From: UBA1181 sp045600225
GTDB taxonomy: Bacteria; Bacteroidota; Bacteroidia; Bacteroidales; Paludibacteraceae
NCBI GenBank assembly: GCA_045600225.1
Contig: JAZRXL010000021.1
Coordinates: 6,189-70,188, forward strand
DNA length: 64,000 nucleotides
Reading direction: 5' to 3'
Shown here: positions 53,391 through 61,645 of the stretch, one piece after another
Layout of the letters: each line of letters begins with the position of its first letter
Numbering within the stretch: position 1 is the first letter of the stretch
Made by a program: the position numbers and the translations under genes
Notes under the pieces: generated by a model
What the model was told of the DNA's origin: nothing
Seen by the model: the letters and a program-made list of their open reading frames with translations, nothing else
The model's database searches: none

Positions 53391-55610
53391 ATGCGAATCC
53401 TCATAGAAGAACATCAGTATCCGGCTTCTCTTGTAAATCCTGTCCTTGAAGGAATATCAAACCTTAGGGATGTGGATGGTAAAGTGAGCGTGAACTATGT
53501 GGGTTATTTTTATAACCCAAGATTGAGGGATTGCGTCTTCATTCTTCCCAAAGTGCTGATGGAAGGCGAATTGGTGTTCGGACATTGCACTCCTGAGGAT
53601 ATCATCGACATAGAAAATCAGACGTTGCTCTCTTCTGAAGAGTATAAGTTCATCTACGAACTCTCTGTGTGGATTTATCGAGCAATCTGCGTCTATAGGG
53701 ATAGCGCTATTGATAACACTATCATTCGACAGCAGATAGTTCCTCAAATGAATAAGGGACGTTTGCACCAATGCAACACATTCCTTGACATCTTGCTGGC
53801 TTTGCAGAAATTCAACCGTGAGAATCAGGATTTCTTCTTCTTTGTTTTAAGAAACATACATTCAGGTTACAATAAAATCAATTGGACTCGCACCATTTCG
53901 CATTCAAATGCGGTGATTCAGCAGAATACGCCAATCTATCTCAATCCTGTAAACAAAAAGCGAAAAATTAATTTTGACGAAGAACTTTTAATCATCTTTT
54001 TCTCCATTTTAAACTATATGCGGGAGACATACGGATTCCCCGTGCAGATAAATGTGAACTTCCAACTCATCACGGGTGAGATGTTCAAGAACTACATGGA
54101 AGGTATGGGCAAAATCCGCATGATGCAGATTAAGTACAAGTATTTCTCCGACAAGGCGCTTTATCTATGGGAACTCTGCTATGCGTTCTTCGACCAAAGC
54201 AAAAAGATAAATGTGGAGACCAATGACAAGGAGTACCTCTTGGCCCAAAATTTCAATATTGTCTTTGAAGCCATTATTGATGAACTCATTGGAGACCGAA
54301 AGTCTATTCCAAACGAATTGATCAATCAGGGTGATGGTAAACGGGTGGACCACATGTATAAACATAAGAATCTGACGAATAATGAGGATGAGAAGAAAAT
54401 CTATTATATCGGTGATTCTAAATACTATAAACGAGGGCATGAGATAGGAAAAGAATCTGTCTACAAGCAGTTCACCTACGCAAGGAATGTAATCCAATGG
54501 AATCTCGATCTCTTCAATGATGGTAAAGAAGAAGATCAAAAAGGGCATCTAAAACTACGTGATGATGAAACGGAAGGTTATAACATTATCCCCAACTTCT
54601 TCATCTCTGCCGAACAAAAGACGCTTGACAAAAACGATAGTATCCAAAAGACTGATAATGAAAAAGATGTATTCTCTTCTCGTCAGTTTGAGAACCGCCT
54701 TTTTGATCGGGATACATTCCTCATAGCCCATTATGATGTGAATTTCCTTTTTGTTGTTGCCTTGTACGGTCGCAACGATAGTGGCGAGAAAACGGCATGG
54801 CGTAGGAAAATTAGGGAGATGTTTAGAACGGACATACAGAATATGTTGGAAAAGAATTTTTCCTTCCATGTGATGGCCCCACATCTAGATGTTAACGCTT
54901 CCGCATATATTGAAGACCATTTCCAGCAGTTGCTTGGTAAAGTGTTCACTCCATACGATAATAGTGGGGTGGTTCGCTATTATTCCTTGGCACTTAGCAA
55001 GGATGAGAAGTTTAAGGATGAAAACGAGGCTTTGATAGCTCAGTTGGAGGATTCTTTTTATGTAAAGTCCTGCAATATAGGAGATAACCCAAGTAAGATA
55101 CTAAAAGATGTAATGGCCGTTCCTGTTGACGTAGTTTCAAAATTTGCTACACCTACTAACTTCCTGACTATGCACTATCTCGAAAAGTACCTTGACAAGA
55201 AAATTCTAATAGGATGCTATAAGAGCCAAGAACATCTTGATTGGATTTTAGGAAAAAACGACAGAGGTTCGTTCATCTACAACGTCCGTCTGGGTAAAGG
55301 TGTGGCAGGTGGTCAGGTGAAGGCCCAATTGGATAAGATGGTTGTCAGCTTTGTCGTGCTTTATGAATATGCGAAGGAGCCAAAGAATAGCTATTGTGTA
55401 TTCCGTGTTCACCATCATGCAACGATGACTGCAGACCGACTAAAAAAGTCACTATATCCAAGTGAACCTAATGCCGAGAAATACTTCTGTTATGTATTTG
55501 ATGAGGAGGTGACATTAGGCCAACTGAATATCACTTCCCTCGTCTCTGAAGATGGTACTCCTGTATTTATAAGCGGAGAAGAGCTTTTGAAATTCAGATC
55601 ATCGATTTGA
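53391..55610 (+). CDS. McrC-like restriction endonuclease, LlaJI R2-type
   Basis: 739 residues. It has the layout of LlaJI-family restriction endonucleases: an N-terminal McrC-like region (about 1-250) and a PD-(D/E)XK nuclease core with D320 (KRVDHMY) and D342-S-K344 (YIGDSKYYKRG), followed by a long C-terminal part ending FISGEELLKF. It is the nuclease that the McrB-like ring drives. As for the other 3' half of the operon, codons are somewhat GC-richer than in M1 and the kinase gene. The operon ends here; no clear terminator is seen. Confidence 0.9.
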   Translation: MRILIEEHQYPASLVNPVLEGISNLRDVDGKVSVNYVGYFYNPRLRDCVFILPKVLMEGELVFGHCTPEDIIDIENQTLLSSEEYKFIYELSVWIYRAICVYRDSAIDNTIIRQQIVPQMNKGRLHQCNTFLDILLALQKFNRENQDFFFFVLRNIHSGYNKINWTRTISHSNAVIQQNTPIYLNPVNKKRKINFDEELLIIFFSILNYMRETYGFPVQINVNFQLITGEMFKNYMEGMGKIRMMQIKYKYFSDKALYLWELCYAFFDQSKKINVETNDKEYLLAQNFNIVFEAIIDELIGDRKSIPNELINQGDGKRVDHMYKHKNLTNNEDEKKIYYIGDSKYYKRGHEIGKESVYKQFTYARNVIQWNLDLFNDGKEEDQKGHLKLRDDETEGYNIIPNFFISAEQKTLDKNDSIQKTDNEKDVFSSRQFENRLFDRDTFLIAHYDVNFLFVVALYGRNDSGEKTAWRRKIREMFRTDIQNMLEKNFSFHVMAPHLDVNASAYIEDHFQQLLGKVFTPYDNSGVVRYYSLALSKDEKFKDENEALIAQLEDSFYVKSCNIGDNPSKILKDVMAVPVDVVSKFATPTNFLTMHYLEKYLDKKILIGCYKSQEHLDWILGKNDRGSFIYNVRLGKGVAGGQVKAQLDKMVVSFVVLYEYAKEPKNSYCVFRVHHHATMTADRLKKSLYPSEPNAEKYFCYVFDEEVTLGQLNITSLVSEDGTPVFISGEELLKFRSSI

Positions 55611-55646
55611 ATCAACTAGTTAGAAATGATAAGAATCGTGGCTTCA

Positions 55647-55663
55647 GCCCCTTCAGGGCGAAA
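55647..55663. repeat. Short inverted piece of the 155-bp repeat
   Basis: GCCCCTTCAGGGCGAAA is the exact reverse complement of part of copies A and B. It lies just past the right end of the defence operon, so repeat-derived DNA flanks the island on both sides. Confidence 0.6.
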
Positions 55664-55763
55664 CGGTAGTCGCACAAAGGTTGAAAACATTCCTCTATTT
55701 AATGCGTTAGGAAATTTGCCGAAACGTCAACTGTTTTGTGTTTTTTGTTGAAAATAACAATGA

Positions 55764-55949
55764 TTGAAAATATCTGTAAAAAGGAAGAAAAAACAAGAAA
55801 TCCAGCTTTTTGAAGATAAGAAAGTTCGCTCAGTTTGGGATTCAGAAACGGAGCAGTGGTATTTTGCTGTAGTGGATGTGGTGGAGGTTCTCACTGATAG
55901 TGTGAATCCTACGGATTACATAAAGAAGATGAAGAACGTGGTCCATTGA
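55764..55949 (+). pseudogene. Bro-N domain protein, truncated after about 60 residues
   Basis: The sequence QLFEDKKVRSVWDSETEQWYF-AVVDVVEVLTDS-NPTDYIKKMK is the start of Bro-N/phage antirepressor-type proteins, which normally continue for 100-200 more residues. Here the frame stops exactly where the 62-bp repeat begins (55947). No ATG is in frame (the first codon is TTG). It is a broken remnant, probably cut by the repeat's insertion. Confidence 0.75.
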
Positions 55950-56008
55950 CTAGTCCTAAATAACCGTTACAGTTTTAGACTTAATTTATTCAAGACAAAA
56001 ATAGTACT
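55947..56008. repeat. 62-bp repeat, copy 1
   Basis: Identical to 63861-63922 except for one base. It holds an inverted pair GTCCTAAATAA / TTATTC(A/G)(A/G)GAC separated by 22 bases. It separates the Bro-N fragment from the terminator at 56014. Confidence 0.9.
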
Positions 56009-56046
56009 AAAAAAGGGCATATCACATTTGATATGCCCTCTTCTTT
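56009..56046. terminator. Bidirectional terminator
   Basis: AGGGCATATCA and TGATATGCCCT form a perfect 11-bp stem with a 4-base loop; the A run at its left serves the minus-strand gene starting at 56621. Confidence 0.85.
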
Positions 56047-56063
56047 ATGCTTTTTTTATAGAA

Positions 56064-56621
56064 TTAATCTATACCGAAGCAACTAACGATGACTTGTTTC
56101 TCGTCATTGTTGTTAGGGTTTGTAACGATGATACCATACTCACCTGGCTCGATCTTGTCGATTATGATCAAGTATGAGCTCTCTCCGTTCTTCTTAGCGT
56201 CGAAGTCTACATACTCCATATCGTTTCCTTTAGATCCTGTGAATGTACCAACAGAAGCGATTTCAGCTCTTCTGTAGTTCTTCTTCTTCTCGAATTTGAA
56301 GATACGGATGATTGACATAGGATCTGAAAGGTTGTCAACAGCCTTAACAACTAGCTTAACGCCCTTCTTCTCCTTGATACGAGTCTCAGAAGCAGGAGTC
56401 TCAATGTGAATCTCTGTCTTTACTTTTCCAATACCAGCAATGAAAACTCCAGCATTTGCCTTTGTTCTTGCAACTGTTCTTGATTTTTCCAACTTCATTG
56501 TAGAACCATCGGCTTTAATGTAAAAGCATTCTCCGATAAAATCAGGTTCTGGATAATCTTGAGCAACAGCGTTAGCAACGAAAAGTAATGCGCTCAAAAT
56601 AAATAATGAAAATTTCTTCAT
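56064..56621 (-). CDS. Secreted hypothetical protein
   Basis: 185 residues with a signal peptide (MKKFSLFILSALLFVANAVAQ) and a beta-rich mature part (IGECFYIKADGST, KKGVKLVVKAVDNLSDP, GEYGIIVTNPNN). It lacks a lipobox. I do not recognise the family. ATG 56621 begins the signal peptide; the in-frame start at 56660 adds a non-signal stretch. A TAATTTTG -7 lies at 56717-56724 (minus). Confidence 0.72.
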   Translation of the reverse strand: MKKFSLFILSALLFVANAVAQDYPEPDFIGECFYIKADGSTMKLEKSRTVARTKANAGVFIAGIGKVKTEIHIETPASETRIKEKKGVKLVVKAVDNLSDPMSIIRIFKFEKKKNYRRAEIASVGTFTGSKGNDMEYVDFDAKKNGESSYLIIIDKIEPGEYGIIVTNPNNNDEKQVIVSCFGID

Positions 56622-56832
56622 GATAAATAAAAAAATAGGTTCGATTATTAATTCTTTCATCCAAGTGAACCTCTTATTCGAATGAAAAGACTTGATATCA
56701 CTATGACATCATGGTGCAAAATTAAAAATATTTTATAAATCAAGGGTGTCTGTTGTTTGAAAAACACATTTTTAATGGAAAAAATAGATGAAAGGATAAT
56801 TTTTTTCTATTAAATCGGTTCATTTGGATATA

Positions 56833-56859
56833 AAAGAAGGGAGATGTTCCCCCTTCTTT
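56833..56859 (-). terminator. Terminator of the C69 peptidase gene
   Basis: AAGAAGGG and CCCTTCTT pair around a short loop; on the minus strand the stem is followed by TTTTA. Confidence 0.65.
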
Positions 56860-56881
56860 GTGTATGTGAGGCGAATGATTT

Positions 56882-58534
56882 CTACTCTTCAATCATTTTG
56901 TATTTGTCACCTGTAGCCTCTATAATGTCTTTGTAGAATTTTTCGGAATAACCTGGTGTTTGGATGTCTTCAGGAACACCCCAACCGTTGTCGATGAATT
57001 TCCCGTTTCTTTCTCTTTTTATATTTCCATCCGTATATTTTACCATTAGGAACTCGCCTAAGGCTTTCCATTGGGACATCATAAGGTTAGCTTGGTTCTC
57101 TGAATACTCTGTTAGGAAACGGGTTGCGTATTCAGGAGATTTTTTGTAAAGTGATTGAGCTGCAATTTCCACAACCTCAAGGTTGTCTTCCAATTTTTGT
57201 TCGAAATCGGCTTGCACCTTTTGAATGTCAGGAGCCATGTATTTGTATTTTGTGTATGCCATTCCCGATACCCAGTTGAATACCCAATAAGCAGATTCCC
57301 AAGAGAATTTCAAGAGACTTCCATTGCCTTCTCTAAAGCAATAAGGCACCTGTGTTGTTCCGCAATAGATAGGAACGTAAACAGTGAATGTTGCATCATC
57401 AACGCCGAACCAAAGAACACCTCCAAGTTTATCGGGCAACCAGTTCCTCATTTGGGCAACAAATGAAAAGGCATTTTTGGGACTTGCAATAGGACTTTCA
57501 TTAAAGTATTTTTGTCCGTTCACCTCCCAAACGCGAGGCTCGAATCTGTATTCAGCTCCGAAGGGTTCCGACCCAGGATCGTTTGCCAAACTTAATGGAG
57601 AGTTTTCAAAATGGTCTCTCATTAGGTTTTTAAGTTTTAATAGAGACACATTCTCGTCTGGTCTGATCCATAAAGGTAGAGGCTCGTCATTTTTACCTAA
57701 TATATAGTTAATATATTTCTCGCTCTCCTTGTTGATTTTTTTGTAGATAGTCCAGACTCTTGCGTCGCAGAAACGTCTTGCATTGAATGACATTGGATCG
57801 TATGCATCTGAGAAGCTAAACTCTTTGTTTCTTCCGTTGAAATATCCCTTCTCTTTAGCAAAAGATATTACATCCTTCGAGTAGCGACAATTCAAACGGT
57901 CGTTCAGAGGGAATGTTGAGATTCGCGAGTGGTTGGAGTGTACGCATATGCAATTGTCAGGAATTTTTACTGCTACCCAAACAGCACCTTTGATGTCTGG
58001 ACCCTTGCCAATCATCTCCATTAGCCACACTTCGTTAGGGTCTGCTATGGAGAATGTTTCTCCTGCACTGCAGTATCCATATCTCTCCACGAGGTCGGTC
58101 ATCACTTGTATCGCCTCTTGTGCTGTTTTTGAGCGTTGAAGAGTTATATATATAAGGTTACCATAATCCAAAACGCCAGTGGAGTCGATTAATTCTTTCC
58201 TTCCTCCGAATGTTGATTCAGTGATACATACTTGGTGCTCATTTATGTTACCCAATACTGCATAGGTGTTTGCAACTTGGTCGATTACGCCTTGGTATTT
58301 ATGGGTGTCCCATCCATATACCTTTGTTTGTGTGTATTTGGAGTAAGATGTTTCGGGGTAGAACGACAATTCTCCATACAGATAGTAGGAGTCTGCAGAG
58401 TAGGTGCAGAATGTAGAACCATCGGTCGAGGCGTCTTTACCTACGATAATGTTTGTTCCTGCCCAAACAGAATGAATGGATAGTAGGAATAAAACTATGT
58501 ATTCCAATAGTATTGTTGCTGATTTTCGTGCCAT
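56882..58534 (-). CDS. C69-family dipeptidase homologue lacking the catalytic cysteine
   Basis: 550 residues. The fold is clear from GKDASTDGSTF, YSADSYYLYGE, VLGNINEHQV, ESTFGGRKEL, FSIADPNEVWLMEMIGKG and CVHSNHSRIS, the normal set of secreted Bacteroidales C69 (PepD, Ntn hydrolase) enzymes. In active members the residue right after the signal peptide is Cys (ACTN...), the N-terminal nucleophile. Here it is A25-G26-T-N: the codon is GGA. The signal peptide (ending VWA) would leave Gly at the N-terminus. The protein may be inactive, or use the Cys in TFCTY. It lies just after the M23 peptidase gene. Confidence 0.88.
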   Translation of the reverse strand: MARKSATILLEYIVLFLLSIHSVWAGTNIIVGKDASTDGSTFCTYSADSYYLYGELSFYPETSYSKYTQTKVYGWDTHKYQGVIDQVANTYAVLGNINEHQVCITESTFGGRKELIDSTGVLDYGNLIYITLQRSKTAQEAIQVMTDLVERYGYCSAGETFSIADPNEVWLMEMIGKGPDIKGAVWVAVKIPDNCICVHSNHSRISTFPLNDRLNCRYSKDVISFAKEKGYFNGRNKEFSFSDAYDPMSFNARRFCDARVWTIYKKINKESEKYINYILGKNDEPLPLWIRPDENVSLLKLKNLMRDHFENSPLSLANDPGSEPFGAEYRFEPRVWEVNGQKYFNESPIASPKNAFSFVAQMRNWLPDKLGGVLWFGVDDATFTVYVPIYCGTTQVPYCFREGNGSLLKFSWESAYWVFNWVSGMAYTKYKYMAPDIQKVQADFEQKLEDNLEVVEIAAQSLYKKSPEYATRFLTEYSENQANLMMSQWKALGEFLMVKYTDGNIKRERNGKFIDNGWGVPEDIQTPGYSEKFYKDIIEATGDKYKMIEE

Positions 58535-58537
58535 TTT

Positions 58538-60256
58538 TTACCAATAAATTTGTTTAGTATACTCAGTCACATTGCCGCAATAGTCTTTTATGACCATCTT
58601 TAGCGAGTGGTCTTTGAATTCTTCCACTTGGCTTTTGTCCAACCAATATGTGATTTGTTGTGTTTTTGCGTCGTATTCAAACATAACCCATTTGTCATCA
58701 ATGTATGCGTCATATGAGTCGATGCCTGATTGTGTATCATATATCTTAAATCGGATGTACGGTGCATTCCTTAATTGGTTTGTGTGGACTGGTGCGATGA
58801 CCGGAGCCGTTACATCTGTGTGAACTGCAAAACGGCCAAATGTATTTGTTTTTCCCACTAAGAAACCATTCGCGTAGGTGCCACCTGCAGAACCTGATAT
58901 GATGTTTTGTTCATTTAGTTTCGCGATATAGTATTTGCTTTTGTCTGCTATCGTATCGGTTTCTATTTTGATGGTGATATCGCAAAAAACATGGATTGGT
59001 TCATTAGTGCTACCGATTGAGTAGATGTTCGATAAGTATTTTGAGGATGTGTCGCACCTGAATTTGTGCTCTACATTCTCATATAGTGCGTTTTGCGGGA
59101 AACTCATACCAAAAGAGTCTTTGTCGAAAAAGAAGCTTTCTCCACTTTTTAGGTATTTGTCTTCTGAGGAAGTGGAGTTGATGAACTCACTTTTCTTTCC
59201 CATGATCGTAAAGGAGAAGTCGTCTTTATTTCCAAAGTCATCTTCCACTTCATAGCGCATCTTGTATTCTCTCTCTTGGTCTATTGTCAAGGTTCCCTGA
59301 GGTTGGTTAGGTAAGAATACGATAGGAGAGTTGGATTCTTTGAAAGATTCCATAAAGAATTCACGTGTGTTGAACCATTGTTTGTAGTCGATGAAACTGT
59401 TAAGTCCACGAGTGTCCTTAAAGTAGAAACTGTCTATGGTTATGTCGGATATAAGTTTTTCGTCTGCATACAGTCTTAGATGACGAGGTGTATAGGTGAA
59501 ACTGGTACCAGTCATATAGTCATTTGCCTTAATGGCAAAACCTAATGTGCCCCAAGCGTTTAGCTCACCTCCGCCTTGAATGCGTCTAACTTTGTCTTTC
59601 CCCATAACTATGTTACATTTTTTTTCTGTGCTATTGTTGATAACACCTTTGTTGTTAAGTCCATATATTTTCAATGCGGAAATTTTAGGCTTTTTGTCGT
59701 CTTGAATATTATATGGATTGTTTTTTAGAAGGAATGGATTTCTCATGATGCCAGTCTGTGTCTCTCTAATTTCAAAGTGGACATGAGGTCCTCCAGAAGC
59801 ACCCGTATTACCTGATTTTGCAAATAGTTCGCCTTTTTTGACTGGGAATTGGGTAGAATCTAGTAAGAGGTCTACTTCAAATTTGTGCTCTCCGTATTGT
59901 TTTGCTTTCAGTAAGGAGTCTAATTTGGGTACGAATCCATTAAGGTGTCCGTAAACGGATGTGTATCCGTTGGGGTGGTTGATGTATGCACATTTTCCGT
60001 ATCCTGTTCTGGAAATTGAAATTCTTGCGACATATCCATTGTCGATGGCATATACAGGTTTGTTTTCTTCTCCATTTGTTCGAAGATCAAGACCTCCGTG
60101 GAAATGGTTCCTTCTCATTTCCGCAAAACTTCCGCTAAGGGTAGTTGAGAAGTCGAGTGGAGAGGCAATTTCCCATTGCTCTAATTTTTGGGCTAAAACA
60201 CTTTGGAAAAATAGTAATCCGAGTATAAAAGCGATTGATTTTTTAGATAAGTTCAT
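58538..60256 (-). CDS. M23-family metallopeptidase
   Basis: 572 residues with a signal peptide (ending VLAQ). The LytM/M23 domain has H53-xxx-D57 (HFHGGLDLRT) and H158-x-H160 (PHVHFEIRE), the zinc ligands and catalytic His of lysostaphin-type endopeptidases that cut peptide cross-bridges in peptidoglycan. A long beta-rich C-terminal region (about 200-572) is typical of Bacteroidales M23 proteins. The stop is 3 bases before the C69 start, so the two are one operon. A TAATTTTG -7 (minus) lies at 60300-60307. Confidence 0.92.
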   Translation of the reverse strand: MNLSKKSIAFILGLLFFQSVLAQKLEQWEIASPLDFSTTLSGSFAEMRRNHFHGGLDLRTNGEENKPVYAIDNGYVARISISRTGYGKCAYINHPNGYTSVYGHLNGFVPKLDSLLKAKQYGEHKFEVDLLLDSTQFPVKKGELFAKSGNTGASGGPHVHFEIRETQTGIMRNPFLLKNNPYNIQDDKKPKISALKIYGLNNKGVINNSTEKKCNIVMGKDKVRRIQGGGELNAWGTLGFAIKANDYMTGTSFTYTPRHLRLYADEKLISDITIDSFYFKDTRGLNSFIDYKQWFNTREFFMESFKESNSPIVFLPNQPQGTLTIDQEREYKMRYEVEDDFGNKDDFSFTIMGKKSEFINSTSSEDKYLKSGESFFFDKDSFGMSFPQNALYENVEHKFRCDTSSKYLSNIYSIGSTNEPIHVFCDITIKIETDTIADKSKYYIAKLNEQNIISGSAGGTYANGFLVGKTNTFGRFAVHTDVTAPVIAPVHTNQLRNAPYIRFKIYDTQSGIDSYDAYIDDKWVMFEYDAKTQQITYWLDKSQVEEFKDHSLKMVIKDYCGNVTEYTKQIYW

Positions 60257-60422
60257 AAATACACTAACACATTAGAAAATCCATACTTTCCTTGATATGC
60301 AAAATTATTAAAAAAGAGGATATTAATTTGAGAAGATAGCTCAGAATGAAATATTTTAGTTGCGTTTTAATTTTTATTAAGGATTTAGTTTGATCAAAAA
60401 TACTTTTGAGTTGTTTTTTTTA

Positions 60423-60430
60423 TAAATTTG
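60423..60430 (+). promoter_or_regulatory. Promoter -7 element of the DUF1573 gene
   Basis: TAAATTTG matches TAnnTTTG, 70 bases upstream of the ATG at 60500; -33 unclear. Confidence 0.45.
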
Positions 60431-60499
60431 CAACTCGTAAAGGTAATAAAGACCCGCGTTTTCGGGTTTGGTAAATTGAAAAAATTAAAATTATTTGAT

Positions 60500-61570
60500 A
60501 TGAAGAAAGTATTTATGTCATTGATGATGTTGCTTGCGGGATTTGCAGCAATGTTCGCTGAGGATCTTCCAGAGATCACATTTAAAACAATTACTCATGA
60601 TTTCGGAACTTTCCCAGAGGAGAATGGAAAGGTGTCTTGTGTGTTTGAATTTACAAATACAGGTAAGACTGATTTGGTTTTGCAAAAGGTTCGTGCATCT
60701 TGTGGATGTACAACTCCTGAGTGGACTAAAGAGCCAGTTAAGCCAGGAGAGTCTGGTGTTGTTAAGGCTACATACAATGCTTCTGGTCGTCCAGGTTCAT
60801 TCTCGAAGACTATCACTGTAACTTCAAATGCTGGAGAAAAGCGTTTGTCTATCAAGGGTGAGGTTATTCCAAAGGCTCAAAAGGTTGAAGATAAGTATCC
60901 TCACGATTTCGGTGGTGTTCGCTTTATGAAGAAGAATGTATATTTCAATACAGTTTTCTATCCAGAAAGCAAGACAGAGAAGATTGAGGTAATCAACAAT
61001 GGAGACAAAGATGCAAAGGTTACTTTTGCTAATGCACCAAAGTCTATGACAATCGTATGTGTCCCAGAGGTTTTGAAAGCAGGTGAGAAGGGTGAGATCT
61101 CTTTCTCGTTGAATACTAAGGATTCGAACGTATGGGGTGCATTCAAGGAGAGTGCAACAGTTGTAGTAAACGGAACTGCTTTCAATGAGAGCCAAGTTAA
61201 CATCTTCGGAAATGTTGCAGAGAATTTCTCTAATATGACTCCAGAAGAGAAGGCTAATGCTCCGGTTTTGAGCGTAGGTAACTCTATTAGCTTGGGCAAG
61301 ATCAAAACAACTGCAGCTAAGACTTACGAAATTACATTCAAGAATGATGGTAAGTCAAATTTGATTATCCGTGCAATTAACGTTGATTCTAAGAATGTAG
61401 TAGTTACTTTCCCTCCAAAGCCAATCAAGCCAGGTAAAGAAGGTGCTATCCGTATCAAGTTGAATGGTGCTGGTCTAAAAGTTGGTAAGTATACTCAACG
61501 CATGACTATCACTTCTAACGATCCTAATAGAAGCACATTCATCGTTAATTTGAATGGTGAAGTAGAATAA
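60500..61570 (+). CDS. DUF1573 domain protein
   Basis: 356 residues with a signal peptide (ending MFAE) and at least two DUF1573 beta-sandwich repeats: ITHDFGTFPEENGKVSCVFEFTN...CGCTTPEWTKEPVKPGES, and a second half with TTAAKTYEITFKNDGKSNLIIRA. The first repeat holds the conserved CGCTxPxW Cys pair. The family's role is unknown; it is very common in Bacteroidota. Strong codon bias suggests high expression. ATG 60500 starts the signal peptide. Confidence 0.9.
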   Translation: MKKVFMSLMMLLAGFAAMFAEDLPEITFKTITHDFGTFPEENGKVSCVFEFTNTGKTDLVLQKVRASCGCTTPEWTKEPVKPGESGVVKATYNASGRPGSFSKTITVTSNAGEKRLSIKGEVIPKAQKVEDKYPHDFGGVRFMKKNVYFNTVFYPESKTEKIEVINNGDKDAKVTFANAPKSMTIVCVPEVLKAGEKGEISFSLNTKDSNVWGAFKESATVVVNGTAFNESQVNIFGNVAENFSNMTPEEKANAPVLSVGNSISLGKIKTTAAKTYEITFKNDGKSNLIIRAINVDSKNVVVTFPPKPIKPGKEGAIRIKLNGAGLKVGKYTQRMTITSNDPNRSTFIVNLNGEVE

Positions 61571-61587
61571 TCCTTCGATTATAATAA

Positions 61588-61628
61588 AGTGAGCGGCTGG
61601 CGCTTTAGGCGACCGGCCGCTTGTTTTC
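61588..61628 (+). terminator. GC-rich terminator after the DUF1573 gene
   Basis: GAGCGGC(T)GG pairs with CCGGCCGCT around CGCTTTAGGCGA, followed by TTGTTTTC. Confidence 0.7.
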
Positions 61629-61645
61629 TAATCCTATTCCATTAT

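Noticed and set aside
44657..55610. BREX, DISARM or type I restriction system
   Set aside because: No PglZ/PglX, DrmA/DrmB, HsdR/HsdS or Snf2-type helicase genes; McrB/McrC-like subunits with two m5C methyltransferases fit LlaJI instead.
42700..56000. Prophage, suggested by KilA-N and Bro-N genes
   Set aside because: No integrase, portal, capsid, tail or lysis genes are present; the content is a restriction/defence operon.
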